A stretch of DNA of 64,000 nucleotides from Salinibacter grassmerensis (GTDB lineage Bacteria > Bacteroidota > Rhodothermia > Rhodothermales > Salinibacteraceae): assembly GCF_947077765.1 (NCBI RefSeq), contig NZ_CAMTTF010000004.1, forward strand, positions 124,001 through 188,000, in the 5' to 3' direction. Made by a program: the position numbers and the translations under genes. The notes under the pieces are model-generated. The model was given only the letters and a program-made list of their open reading frames with translations, made no database searches and was not told where the DNA came from. This document shows positions 17,818-26,507 of this stretch, one piece after another (positions within the stretch are counted from its first letter, which is position 1; each line of letters begins with the position of its first letter).

Positions 17818-20800
17818 TTACTCATAGTTCACTTGGTCTACGTTTCCGTTCGGCTGCTTGAAGAAGAGCAAAACGCCATCACTTCCGCTACGCTTTGCAT
17901 AAAGCCTACCTTTGCCGCTTGGCGGCGCTGGTGGTTCGGAACTGTTTTTTCCTCTTCCTTGAATATCGATATATGCGTTGCTGTTAAACTCGTATAGGTT
18001 GGCAAGAGCCCCACCTTGAATAATAAAGTCGCTTTCCTGAACCGACACGTTGCCGTTCGGACCTGGCTGAATATACACGTCTTCTGCCTCTGAAGTAAGC
18101 TCCAAACGGTCCTCTGCTTTTACTCGAAGGTTGGAGTGAAACGAGCCAGTGTAGTACTCCGACTGTCCACGAACGTAGCCGTGAAAGTTATTTTGATTAG
18201 GCAGATCTCCGTACCAAGCTATTTGGTTATAACCGAACGATCCGGTCTGCATACTTACGCCGTTGTCGTCGATCTTAAACCCTCCGTCTCCGGTTACAAT
18301 CTTTCCGGTGTTGAGAGTAAAGGTCCCGTCGATATTTAAGTCTAGAGAAAAGAGTTGCGTCGTATCGATCCGGTTTGCGTCGACTGTTCCAGTAACAATA
18401 TCTCCCCCGTCGATCCTTGTGTACGACTGCTTAAAGCCGGAACCCGTATAAGTGTACTGCGCGTCTCCGTCGTTGGTATCGATCCACACGTCCCCCTTTT
18501 GTAGAGAGTCGCCGTTGTCTCTGCTGCTTGGCTGCGTGTCGTTTCGAATCGTCGTCGTGTTTTCGGAAGGGTCGAAGCCGTCTGTAAAGGTGGTGTTGCT
18601 GTTTATTTTGAGCTTCGAAGCGTTAATGTTAATCCCTTCCGTCGAAGCGTTGATAGACCCGATAACGCTGTCTGTCTCAACGGGGCTAAATGCCACCGAA
18701 TCAAGAACAACTAAGTCGGTGTCAATAACTCCCCCGCTTATAACTGTCGTGCCGTTTTTTAGAGAGTCGTCAAGTATGCCGTTAAGGTCGGTTCGAACGC
18801 TATCGTCTAGTCCGTCTGCGTAGTTGAAAGCCGCCGTTTCTGCGTCCGTTTCGGCACTGTCAACGTAGCTTTGGTCTGCTAGATTTTGCGCCTCTGTACC
18901 CCCTACGGTAACAGAGTCTTGAATAATTCCGTCTTCTGCTACGACTACGCCTTTCAAATACGCGTTGTCGCTCCATATACCGTGATCCTGCGGAGTTATG
19001 CCGTCGATGTTAGGCATACCGCTTACGTTTCCGAAGCGTGCTCTTGGCTGCCTGTTGTTAAAGTCTGCGTGGCTGTTTATGCCGTCGAGCGTGTCTATAA
19101 AGGGTCCGTAAGGGCTAAGAAAGACAGAGCTATCTCGTGAAGTATCCGACGAACCGACAACAACAAGGTCGTCGCCCTTCTCTGGCTTTTCGGACGTAGA
19201 GTTAGAGACCGATACTTCGACGGTCTTTGTGCGGTTGGAAGTGGAGTTAACCGTAAGCTCCAACTGCTTTATGATCGTTCGGTCTCCGCTGCCTAAGTCC
19301 GACTCTTGAATAAGGCAAATATCGGTTGTCTGTACGCCCGTAGGCTCTGCAAAGGTAAGCGTGTAAGGTCCGCTTCCGCTTACGCTTTCGACCTTGCCCC
19401 CTCCCGGTCCGAACACTCTGTCGCCCTTAGTTACAGTGATCTTGCGAAGCTCAAATTCCCGAGCGATAAGGCTACCCCGTACTTGCAGATCTTCAAACCA
19501 ACTCTCTTGGTCGTCTATAACGGTTCCGCTGCTGGAAAAACCTGTTGCTGCACCCTGCGTCCGAAGCGTCGTGTCGTCAAGCACAACGCGGCTTGTGTGC
19601 GTCTTCAAGCCGCTTATCGTCTCGTCTTCGGCTTTGAAAGAAAGCGGTGCTAAGTCTGCAAGAAGGTTCGTCGTGCTTCCGACTTTCGAAAATACGCCTT
19701 GCGGGTCGTTGTCTGTTTTAAGAGTTGAAAGCCCGTTGATATCTACTTCGCCGTCGTTGCCGATATCAACGTTGATCGCCCCCGCTATCCTCCGAAGAGA
19801 TCCTTCCGTTCCGGCAACCCATTGGTCGTTTGTCTCGTCCCACCGGATAAGGGCGTTTGGAGAATTGAACCTATTTGCGCTTATATCTACGTCTCTTACA
19901 GTGCCGTTTTCGGTTGCGCTCTCTTCCGAAGCGGCTGTGTTGATCTCCAAAAGGGCGTTTCTTACGTCGAGATCGTTAAGCGTAAGATCGGTTGCGGCTG
20001 AATCTATGTCGTCGTTGTTAAGCCCTACCGTAGAAGTGTAAGTGTCGTTGTCTCCGTTTCGGGCAAACAGATCGGACGGTTTGTTAGTGATCTCGTCCCA
20101 TATGCCGGAACCTTCTCCTACACTTCCCCCGCTTCCGGCTCCCCCGCTGCCGCCTCTTGAAGATCCCCCACCGGACTGCATTTCGTAAAACGCTTGTTCG
20201 AGTCCGGCTGTACCGGAGTCTTTAAGCCTTGTAAGCTCTACTTCCGCACGGTCGCCCCTTTGCCCGTTGAACTGCCGACGCAAGTAAGATACGGTGTAGA
20301 GCTTGCCGTTTATGTCGAATACGTCTTCGGGGCTTATGTCTGCTCCGTCTCGAAGCTCTACTTCGTGGGTAAGCCTCTCTAAGCTGTCCCTTTGCTCTCT
20401 CATACGGTGCTTTGCCGTAAACTCTTCGATGCTTTTACCCGAAGGCGATTCGCCGGAGCTGTAAGGACCTTCTTTCCAGTCGTTTGTTATATCTACACCA
20501 GAAAACTTAATTGCCTTCGGGTGCCCAACTTTAGGACCATCACCGATTAGCTGTTTAATTTCCTCTTCTCTTCCGGTTTGGTCATCAAGTGCGGTGTAAG
20601 AAGTTGAATTTATAACTTCGTCATCTACTGTAACCTTCAAGGATATGTTGTCCAGTAGCACTTTTTGATCTGATCCTACTGACAATTCTACTTTTGCATA
20701 GAAGTATGGTTGACCTGTAACCTTATCTCCGGATATAGTTCGGACAGGTAGTATAAGTTGTTGATTTTGTATGTTAAAATCAGAGTTAGGAATTCTTTTT

Positions 20801-22344
20801 GGCGGCGAAAACTCTGTTTCCGAAGTCGTCCACGTGTAGTATTGAACTTTTGCTCCTTCGGGAATCTCTTCGGAGATTTTACCTTTCAAAACCCCATCTT
20901 CACCCTTAGCAGGTTTTTTAAGATCAATCGTTGCGATTGGGCTATTGAAGTCTGGGTTTTCAGAAGGGTTGTATACTTGAAGCTTGGTTCCGTTAGGAAT
21001 AATTATTTCATCAGATTCGGGTAGTTTGTCAATAAAAACTTCTCCGTTATCTGCGGGAAGAGCTTTACTTTTTACATTAGCTGTCTTCCTTTTTGCATAG
21101 TAGTCCCCAACGGAAAGTTTAAACTTTGCTTCCGTGCTGATTATTCTTTTCGCAAACTCCCAATTACACCGAATTGCCCCTCTTGGACCAGGATCTCTTA
21201 TAGTGGCGGGAACTGTTTGCATTAATTCAGGTGGTTCCGAAGGGTTAACCCCACCCGGTTCTAAGTCTTGCTCTAAAAGAACAGCTTGTTGGTTTTCCTG
21301 CGAAATATCGCCGGGAAGGTTGTTGTAACTCTCAATCGAAACCGTAGAACAAACTTCTGATTGACCTGCACCGTCACACTTTTCGTTTACACTCCACCCT
21401 GTTAAGTCTTCCTCAAACCCCCCGTTTTGAATAAGTTCACCCAATTTTTCGTATAGGTAGACAGATTTTGAAAGGCGAAGGCGTCGGACTCCTGACCGTG
21501 GCTTATCTTTTTGTAGCTTTATAGAAAGGTCGTTCGTAAGGTCTTTTTGCGTCGGGTTGTTGTTTGCAACGTCGCTAACCCCGTCCCACACTTTAATAGA
21601 CCCGTCCCCTGCTATGCGGTGGCGCTGCCGCAAAACCCAATCCCCGCTTGTGTTCTGAAAAAGCTGCATACCGAAGCGGTCAAGCACCGCTTCCAAAATC
21701 GTTCGGGCGTTATTTTCTTCGGTAGTTCTATATTCGCCGTCTTCTCCTTCAATCGGTTCCAGTTCGTCAAAGGCTTGCTCGTCTACTTTGTAGAGCTTTA
21801 AAGGAAGCGTGTCCCCCCCGATTTGGTTGCCGCTACGGTAGGCGTACCACTCCATATTAGCGGCTATATTAAGGTCTTGCGCCCCTCTTACAAGCCGTCT
21901 AAGAACCTCGAACAAGTTGGTCTTTCCCGATAGGTTTAGCTCTGCGTTTTCAAGCAGTGCAAGCCCGTCGATAGCTTCAAGCTTTACAACCTCTTTGTCT
22001 GTGTAGGGGTTGTCTCTTCTAAGGTCGGTTGCAAGATATCCTTGCCAATAAAGGTCGCCTTCAACGTAAAACTGTACGCGGTATTCTTTATCCGGCGCGT
22101 CAAAAGACTCTTCGGAAAGTGCCTCTCCGTTATCGTCTCCGTAAAACCGAAGCACAGCCGTCGAAACGTGAAGCGGAACCGATAGGTCGTTCTTTTCTTT
22201 TTGGCTCCAAGTTATCTCAAACGGGCTACCTGTTGGCGTAAGGTCGTATACGGATCCGCTGTATCCTTGCTTTTGAATTTTAATTTCGCAAGAGCCAGAG
22301 TTTTTATTCTGCCAAGTTGAACTGTACTTTGTGCCGTAAGCCAT
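17818..22344 (-). CDS. Large tail-tip / central tail fibre protein
   Basis: At 1508 residues this is the largest phage protein. It follows the tape measure gene, the usual place for distal-tail, baseplate-hub and receptor-contact proteins. The first 300 residues (from AYGTKYSSTWQNKNSGS, with EYRVQFYVEGDLYWQGYLAT) resemble the structured N-terminus of tail-tip proteins in Bacteroidota prophages. A Gly/Ser linker near 717-745 separates it from a repetitive Asp/Thr/Ser-rich beta-type region. The C-terminus (GRLYAKRSGSDGVLLFFKQPNG) looks like a fibre tip. No peptidase or chaperone motif was seen. The likely role is adhesion; the receptor is unknown. Confidence 0.75.
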   Translation of the reverse strand: MAYGTKYSSTWQNKNSGSCEIKIQKQGYSGSVYDLTPTGSPFEITWSQKEKNDLSVPLHVSTAVLRFYGDDNGEALSEESFDAPDKEYRVQFYVEGDLYWQGYLATDLRRDNPYTDKEVVKLEAIDGLALLENAELNLSGKTNLFEVLRRLVRGAQDLNIAANMEWYAYRSGNQIGGDTLPLKLYKVDEQAFDELEPIEGEDGEYRTTEENNARTILEAVLDRFGMQLFQNTSGDWVLRQRHRIAGDGSIKVWDGVSDVANNNPTQKDLTNDLSIKLQKDKPRSGVRRLRLSKSVYLYEKLGELIQNGGFEEDLTGWSVNEKCDGAGQSEVCSTVSIESYNNLPGDISQENQQAVLLEQDLEPGGVNPSEPPELMQTVPATIRDPGPRGAIRCNWEFAKRIISTEAKFKLSVGDYYAKRKTANVKSKALPADNGEVFIDKLPESDEIIIPNGTKLQVYNPSENPDFNSPIATIDLKKPAKGEDGVLKGKISEEIPEGAKVQYYTWTTSETEFSPPKRIPNSDFNIQNQQLILPVRTISGDKVTGQPYFYAKVELSVGSDQKVLLDNISLKVTVDDEVINSTSYTALDDQTGREEEIKQLIGDGPKVGHPKAIKFSGVDITNDWKEGPYSSGESPSGKSIEEFTAKHRMREQRDSLERLTHEVELRDGADISPEDVFDINGKLYTVSYLRRQFNGQRGDRAEVELTRLKDSGTAGLEQAFYEMQSGGGSSRGGSGGAGSGGSVGEGSGIWDEITNKPSDLFARNGDNDTYTSTVGLNNDDIDSAATDLTLNDLDVRNALLEINTAASEESATENGTVRDVDISANRFNSPNALIRWDETNDQWVAGTEGSLRRIAGAINVDIGNDGEVDINGLSTLKTDNDPQGVFSKVGSTTNLLADLAPLSFKAEDETISGLKTHTSRVVLDDTTLRTQGAATGFSSSGTVIDDQESWFEDLQVRGSLIAREFELRKITVTKGDRVFGPGGGKVESVSGSGPYTLTFAEPTGVQTTDICLIQESDLGSGDRTIIKQLELTVNSTSNRTKTVEVSVSNSTSEKPEKGDDLVVVGSSDTSRDSSVFLSPYGPFIDTLDGINSHADFNNRQPRARFGNVSGMPNIDGITPQDHGIWSDNAYLKGVVVAEDGIIQDSVTVGGTEAQNLADQSYVDSAETDAETAAFNYADGLDDSVRTDLNGILDDSLKNGTTVISGGVIDTDLVVLDSVAFSPVETDSVIGSINASTEGININASKLKINSNTTFTDGFDPSENTTTIRNDTQPSSRDNGDSLQKGDVWIDTNDGDAQYTYTGSGFKQSYTRIDGGDIVTGTVDANRIDTTQLFSLDLNIDGTFTLNTGKIVTGDGGFKIDDNGVSMQTGSFGYNQIAWYGDLPNQNNFHGYVRGQSEYYTGSFHSNLRVKAEDRLELTSEAEDVYIQPGPNGNVSVQESDFIIQGGALANLYEFNSNAYIDIQGRGKNSSEPPAPPSGKGRLYAKRSGSDGVLLFFKQPNGNVDQVNYE

Positions 22345-22354
22345 ATACTTTTGT

Positions 22355-24187
22355 TTAAGATCTATCGGTTCGTCCCTTTCTGCGGTCGTCTTGTTTTGTG
22401 GTTTCGAAAGAAGTAACTATGTCTCTTCCCTCTGTCCGCGTACTTCCGGTTATGTTAATGTTCATATTTTGAGTAGTGCTGGTTGCCCCTGCTCCTGTCG
22501 TTTGCGTTACAGCCGAAGCCGCCGACGCTCCCGACGTTGCTGCACCCGCCGACGACGTTGCTGCTCCTAATCCTCCACCGCCACCGATAATACTTTTAAA
22601 GCTTGAAGCAAAAGAGGTGCTGCCGATACCAAGTACGCTTAAAAGTGCCGACGCTATAACCGCCTTTGCGATAAGGGCGATAAGTTGCTTTACAAGCCCT
22701 TTTATGATCTTCTTAAACGAGTCCAAGAGGTTTTCCCCTTCAACAATAGCGTCTGCGATAGCACCGCCCATTTGCTCCGAAAAGGCAAAAACTGCTTTTT
22801 TTCCAAACGCTTTTATCCTTTTTCCAAGCTGAAATATCATACCACGAAGAGGATTAAGTTTTCTCTTTAAGCGGTCAACTTCTTTACCGTAGTTTTGAAT
22901 ACCTTTCATTTTTCCTTCCGGAAGAAAGTTGCCAATACTATTATCTCCGGTGTCAAGGCTTGCTTGCCCTGCCCCTTGAACTTTAGAAGCGGGTGCTGCG
23001 GGGCTTGGAAGTTGTCTTGTTGGTGCTTCAAAAAGGTCGCTGTCTTGGTCAACGCCAAAGTCCCGCTCTCCGGTGTCTGTTGATCCTGTGGCGTTTTCCA
23101 CAAGCTCTTCGCCGTGGGCACCACCGAGGTCTTTCATATCTTCGGAAGACTCTTCTAAGGCGTCGTCCATCTGTTCAACGCTCTGTTTCATACTCTCCCA
23201 ATCGGGCGTTCCGGCGCTTTCGGGGAAGAAGCTTTCGAGGTACTGCAAAGCGTTAATAACGCCTTTTGCAAGCGCTTGGAAGATCCGAACTATGCCGTCG
23301 ATAGCTTCAACCAGCACAAAGCCAAGGAAATACCCCGCCGCTGCCGTCGCGTCGTGAAGCGCTGCAAAGGTGCGAATAAGAAAGTCAAGTGCTCTAAGGA
23401 TAGCGGGTATATTATCGACAAAGCCCCTTGAAGCATCGATCATAGACGGAACCCACGTCTCTGCAAAGTCGGCAAGCTCCGGTATAACCTTCTCTACTTC
23501 TTGCGCCATAGACTTCAAAGCCGGAATAACCGTGTCGGCAAGAAGGGGGCTCATTTCCTTCACAAACTGCCTCTTCAAGTTTTCTGCGGCGTTGTTAAGG
23601 TCTTTCATTCCGGCTTGAACTGCCGCCGATCCTGCCCCGTCAAGCTCGTTAGCAAGCTGCATAGCCTTCACAGCAAGCCCCGCTGCCCCTGCTAGTGCGG
23701 CACCCGCCGTTAGTGCGGCTGCTCCAACCCCTGCTATCGCTGTTCCGGCGACTGCTGTTGCGGCTGTTGTTCTGCCTAGTGTTGCGGAAAGCTTTCCGGC
23801 TGCTTCGCCGATATCTCTTCCCATATCTTCTTCGATTACTCCGGTCATACCGACCGCTTCACCGACGCCTCTTCCGACTCTTCCTGCACGGTCTGTATCG
23901 ACGTTTACTTCGGCGTTTACGTCCCTGCCGTCTATGTCGTTAAGAGCCCTGTCGAGTTGTTGTACTTCGTCTTTTGCCCCGTCTACGTCTCCTTCCATAG
24001 ACGAAAAGTTTCGGGCAAAAGCACGGGCAAGCCTTTTCGTTGATCGTTTTAAGTCTTCGGAGTCGTCGGTTACGTCTGCCATTTGCTCCCCCGTATCCTC
24101 TACGGTGTCCCCCGCAGACTTCATCTTCCGTTCGAAGCTAGAAGTGTTTGCCGTTAAGTTTGCTTGTAGAGCGTCTAGTTGTGCCAT
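22355..24187 (-). CDS. Tail tape measure protein
   Basis: A 610-residue protein that sets tail length and helps DNA entry. The N-terminal 110 residues are charged helix (DALQANLTANTSSFERKMK), like other tape measures. There is a Gly/Ala hydrophobic segment AGTAIAGVGAAALTAGAALA near residues 142-172 and a second hydrophobic segment LIALIAKAVIASALLSVLGI near 499-522. The C-terminus ends in the family-typical NMNINITGS...SFETTKQDDRRK. It follows the frameshifted chaperone gene. Its length suggests a medium-length siphovirus tail. Confidence 0.9.
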   Translation of the reverse strand: MAQLDALQANLTANTSSFERKMKSAGDTVEDTGEQMADVTDDSEDLKRSTKRLARAFARNFSSMEGDVDGAKDEVQQLDRALNDIDGRDVNAEVNVDTDRAGRVGRGVGEAVGMTGVIEEDMGRDIGEAAGKLSATLGRTTAATAVAGTAIAGVGAAALTAGAALAGAAGLAVKAMQLANELDGAGSAAVQAGMKDLNNAAENLKRQFVKEMSPLLADTVIPALKSMAQEVEKVIPELADFAETWVPSMIDASRGFVDNIPAILRALDFLIRTFAALHDATAAAGYFLGFVLVEAIDGIVRIFQALAKGVINALQYLESFFPESAGTPDWESMKQSVEQMDDALEESSEDMKDLGGAHGEELVENATGSTDTGERDFGVDQDSDLFEAPTRQLPSPAAPASKVQGAGQASLDTGDNSIGNFLPEGKMKGIQNYGKEVDRLKRKLNPLRGMIFQLGKRIKAFGKKAVFAFSEQMGGAIADAIVEGENLLDSFKKIIKGLVKQLIALIAKAVIASALLSVLGIGSTSFASSFKSIIGGGGGLGAATSSAGAATSGASAASAVTQTTGAGATSTTQNMNINITGSTRTEGRDIVTSFETTKQDDRRKGRTDRS

Positions 24188-24201
24188 ACTGTTTAGTTAA
24201 T

Positions 24202-24225
24202 AAAAAAGGCTCCGTTGCCGGAGCC
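24202..24225 (-). terminator. Terminator between tail chaperone and tape measure genes
   Basis: Read leftward: GGCTCCG, loop GCAA, CGGAGCC, then six U. It begins one base after the chaperone extension stop (24226) and lies upstream of the tape measure ATG (24187). It should lower expression of the tape measure and tail tip relative to upstream tail genes. Confidence 0.85.
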
Positions 24226-25058
24226 TTATTTGTGTTCGTCCCAATCGTATTCTTCCGGCGATATGTGGGCGTCTGCGTGCTCTGTTCCGTCGAACCCAAG
24301 TAGCTTATCCATCGACGGCGGCTGCTCTTCTGCCATCGACGTTGCGTGCATCATCTGTTCAAGCCTTGCAAAACGAGTGTCTTTTTTTAACTCTTGGTCC
24401 CAATAGGCTATAAGGCGGTGAAAGTAGATTCGGGGGGTTGCTTCCCAAAAGTCTTCTACGTCGTCGTATCCTACCTGAAAAGCCGTTTGAATAAGGCTAT
24501 GGAAGTCGTAGGTGTCGATAAGCCTGTCAACGGGGTCGCCCGTGTCTATCGGCTCTTCGTTTTCTCCACGGGCAAGGTGCCTATCTATGCTTTTTTTTGA
24601 CGGTCGCTAACTTCCCGCTCGTTGATGTACTCGTTGAACTTCTCTGCCTCTGTCTCTTCAAGATCCGATAGCCAAGCCCCAACGTCTTCGGGGGTAATTT
24701 CTTTTTCTCCGACAACCTCTTCGCTCATTTCGTCGGCTTCGGGGTCGTAGGTTACTTCAACCTCTTCGGCAGTAAAGTCCTTGCCCGCTCTCCTGTGCCC
24801 CTCTTCAAGGCAGTAGAACCACTGGTAAAGCACGAAGTCTGTGCCCCCTTGCGACGCTACCAAGTCCTCTTTATCCTCTTCTGAAAGCTCTTCAACGGAC
24901 TCTGCGCCTACCTCTTGAAGCTTCTCTTGCAGGGCGCTAGCCATTTTCTCCCTGTACTCCGAAGTGTTTAGCTCTTCCTGGATGTTCTTAACTACGTTGA
25001 AGTTATAAGAAACAGGGCGGTGTTTGCCGCCGATTTTAATAAAAGTTAGGTTATCCAT
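24226..25058 (-). CDS. Tail assembly chaperone, -1 frameshift product (G-T type)
   Basis: Long form of the tail chaperone, about 277 residues. Ribosomes reading CAA AAA AAA GCA TAG slip back one base at the A8 run (24591-24598) and continue AGC ATA GAT AGG. This frame is open for 121 codons down to TAA at 24226 and contains DFWEATPRIYFHRLIAYWDQ and ISPEEYDWDEHK. The extension has no start codon of its own upstream and reads as good protein, so frameshifting is the simplest account. Lambda G/GT-type chaperones between tail tube and tape measure genes do the same. Efficiency is unknown. Confidence 0.82.
24585..25058 (-). CDS. Tail assembly chaperone, short form (G type)
   Basis: Unshifted product of 157 residues, beginning DNLTFIKIGGKHRPVSYNFN, rich in Glu/Asp and mostly helical. 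TAG follows one codon after the A8 run. It lies 5 bases downstream of the tail tube gene and upstream of the tape measure gene, the fixed place for this chaperone in long-tailed phages. It is assumed to coat the tape measure during tail assembly. Confidence 0.8.
   Translation of the reverse strand: MDNLTFIKIGGKHRPVSYNFNVVKNIQEELNTSEYREKMASALQEKLQEVGAESVEELSEEDKEDLVASQGGTDFVLYQWFYCLEEGHRRAGKDFTAEEVEVTYDPEADEMSEEVVGEKEITPEDVGAWLSDLEETEAEKFNEYINEREVSDRQKKA
24589..24599 (-). promoter_or_regulatory. Slippery site for -1 frameshifting
   Basis: On the coding strand CAAAAAAAAGC with the zero frame CAA AAA AAA GCA. This contains the heptamer A AAA AAA, which lets both site tRNAs re-pair after a one-base slip. 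No strong pseudoknot was identified just downstream. Confidence 0.75.
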
Positions 25059-25063
25059 CTATG

Positions 25064-25471
25064 TTACGCTACTTGATCTTCGGTAATCTCTCCGTCTGTG
25101 CGGATCGTAAGCTCAAAAACGGAAAGCTCGTTAAGGTTGTGTGTCCTGCTCCAATCTTCGATATGACCGTCAAACTTAATTTGTACGTCGCCTGTCTCGT
25201 CTCCTTCAAGCTTCATAGAGGTTGGAGAGTCGCTTTCAAAGGCGGCTTGAATAAGGGTTTGTCCTGGGTCGTCCGGTGCATACAAGCCGCTAATAGTTAC
25301 CTCTCCCTCTCTTAGCCCTCCGATGTAAGAAGCGTCTGTTGGGCTATCGTCGCTTGAACGGTCGAGCAAGTCCTTGGAGCGGTTAACGCTTTTCTCTCTC
25401 GTTTCTCCGACTTTCTGCATAGTGCCGCCGTCGTCGATGTAAAATCTGTACTTTTGACCTTTCTCTGGCAT
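25064..25471 (-). CDS. Major tail (tube) protein
   Basis: A 135-residue protein beginning MPEKGQKYRFYIDDGG with internal segments YIGGLREGEVTISGLY and GDVQIKFDGHIEDWSRTHN. This matches the beta-rich tail tube proteins of the TP901-1/phage-tail family. Its position before the tail chaperone supports this. Its own upstream region holds a TTATACTTAA motif and a CGAACC-containing A-rich leader shared with other phage promoters, consistent with high expression. Confidence 0.82.
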   Translation of the reverse strand: MPEKGQKYRFYIDDGGTMQKVGETREKSVNRSKDLLDRSSDDSPTDASYIGGLREGEVTISGLYAPDDPGQTLIQAAFESDSPTSMKLEGDETGDVQIKFDGHIEDWSRTHNLNELSVFELTIRTDGEITEDQVA

Positions 25472-25490
25472 ATTATTATTTTTTGTTTAG

Positions 25491-25520
25491 GGTTCGTTTC
25501 TTCTGCTATTAAGTATAACG
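25491..25520 (-). promoter_or_regulatory. Candidate phage promoter and leader for the tail tube gene
   Basis: Read leftward: TTATACTTAATA (TATACTT at 25517-25511), then CGAACC (25496-25491) and an A-rich leader to ATG at 25471. The same pair of motifs lies in the 38.7-kb divergent region. No consistent -35 box was found, so an activator or a host-specific sigma factor would be needed. Confidence 0.45.
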
Positions 25521-25534
25521 GGTTTGATTAGTAT

Positions 25535-26494
25535 TTAGACGTATACGAAAGCTTTGTATACCCCCAATACAGATCCGTCGCTGTAAGTATTGTCAAATAC
25601 AAATCCTAGAGTTGGACTACTGTTAGCTGTGGAAAAATTCCATATAGTACTTGAAGTCGAAACATACACGCTAGAATCGTAATAGCTAATGTTTTTTGGA
25701 ACCTCCGATATATCTAAACTGAAGTTAAAGGTTAGGTCTAAATTAAATCCTCCAAAGTTGTAGTTACCTGCTTCGTCCCAAGCCACGTAAAGTTCTCCGT
25801 TTGGGTTAGACATCAATTTTACAGGCACTCCGGAATTAAAACTACCAGTATATGTAGTAGCAACAGAACTGCCGTCGGTGGTAAGTTTTTTTAACTCTCC
25901 GTTTGCGTTTCCGTAAATAACGTTTCCGTTTCCGGTTGTTGCAATAGCTGTTTTGTTTTCCGACGTGTTGTAGCTCCACAATTCGTTTCCGTTAGTATCA
26001 AACTTTCTAATAGGACCGGAAGAATCTTCCGCTACAACAGCGTTTCCGTTATCAAAAACGGCTAAGTCATTTACTCCCGATATCGAAGTTGAAAACCATT
26101 GATACGACCCGCCGAACCTTTCGAGTGTTGTAGAAGTGGCAACGTAAACGTTATCGTTTGGCTTGTTGTAAATAAGTTTTTGTGGATCGCTTCCGCTGGT
26201 TGTTCCCTGTAAATTTATAGATCCTGGTTGGAAGCCTCTCGTATTAAATTTGCTTATTTGTCCAGACGAATTTACTCCATACATTTCGTCTTTGCTCGCT
26301 TCTACGTCAATGCTTACTTGATGACCACTAAAGTCATTTTGCCAAGCTACTTGAGGACCGCCGTTGTTTGCCAATGAATATACTTTCCCTTCCGTAGAGT
26401 TGCTGGTAATAAAGTAATTTCTTACTCTGGGTTGGACTTCTTTGTTGCCCTGCGTTATATTTTCCCAACTTCCATTTATTTTTTGATAGAACAT
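25535..26494 (-). CDS. Beta-propeller-like virion protein
   Basis: A 319-residue protein made of repeated blade-like units with aromatic and Gly turns: GKVYSLANNGGPQVAWQ, GPIRKFDTNGNELWSYN, GNVIYGNANGELKKL and GELYVAWDEAGNYNFGGF. This is the pattern of PQQ/NHL-type propellers. It has no signal peptide. It lies within the tail operon between the fibre-fused completion protein and the tail tube gene, so a virion surface or receptor-contact role is inferred. It is Asn/Ser-rich and AT-richer than its neighbours, suggesting separate acquisition. Confidence 0.55.
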   Translation of the reverse strand: MFYQKINGSWENITQGNKEVQPRVRNYFITSNSTEGKVYSLANNGGPQVAWQNDFSGHQVSIDVEASKDEMYGVNSSGQISKFNTRGFQPGSINLQGTTSGSDPQKLIYNKPNDNVYVATSTTLERFGGSYQWFSTSISGVNDLAVFDNGNAVVAEDSSGPIRKFDTNGNELWSYNTSENKTAIATTGNGNVIYGNANGELKKLTTDGSSVATTYTGSFNSGVPVKLMSNPNGELYVAWDEAGNYNFGGFNLDLTFNFSLDISEVPKNISYYDSSVYVSTSSTIWNFSTANSSPTLGFVFDNTYSDGSVLGVYKAFVYV

Positions 26495-26507
26495 ACTGTT
26501 TATTTGT

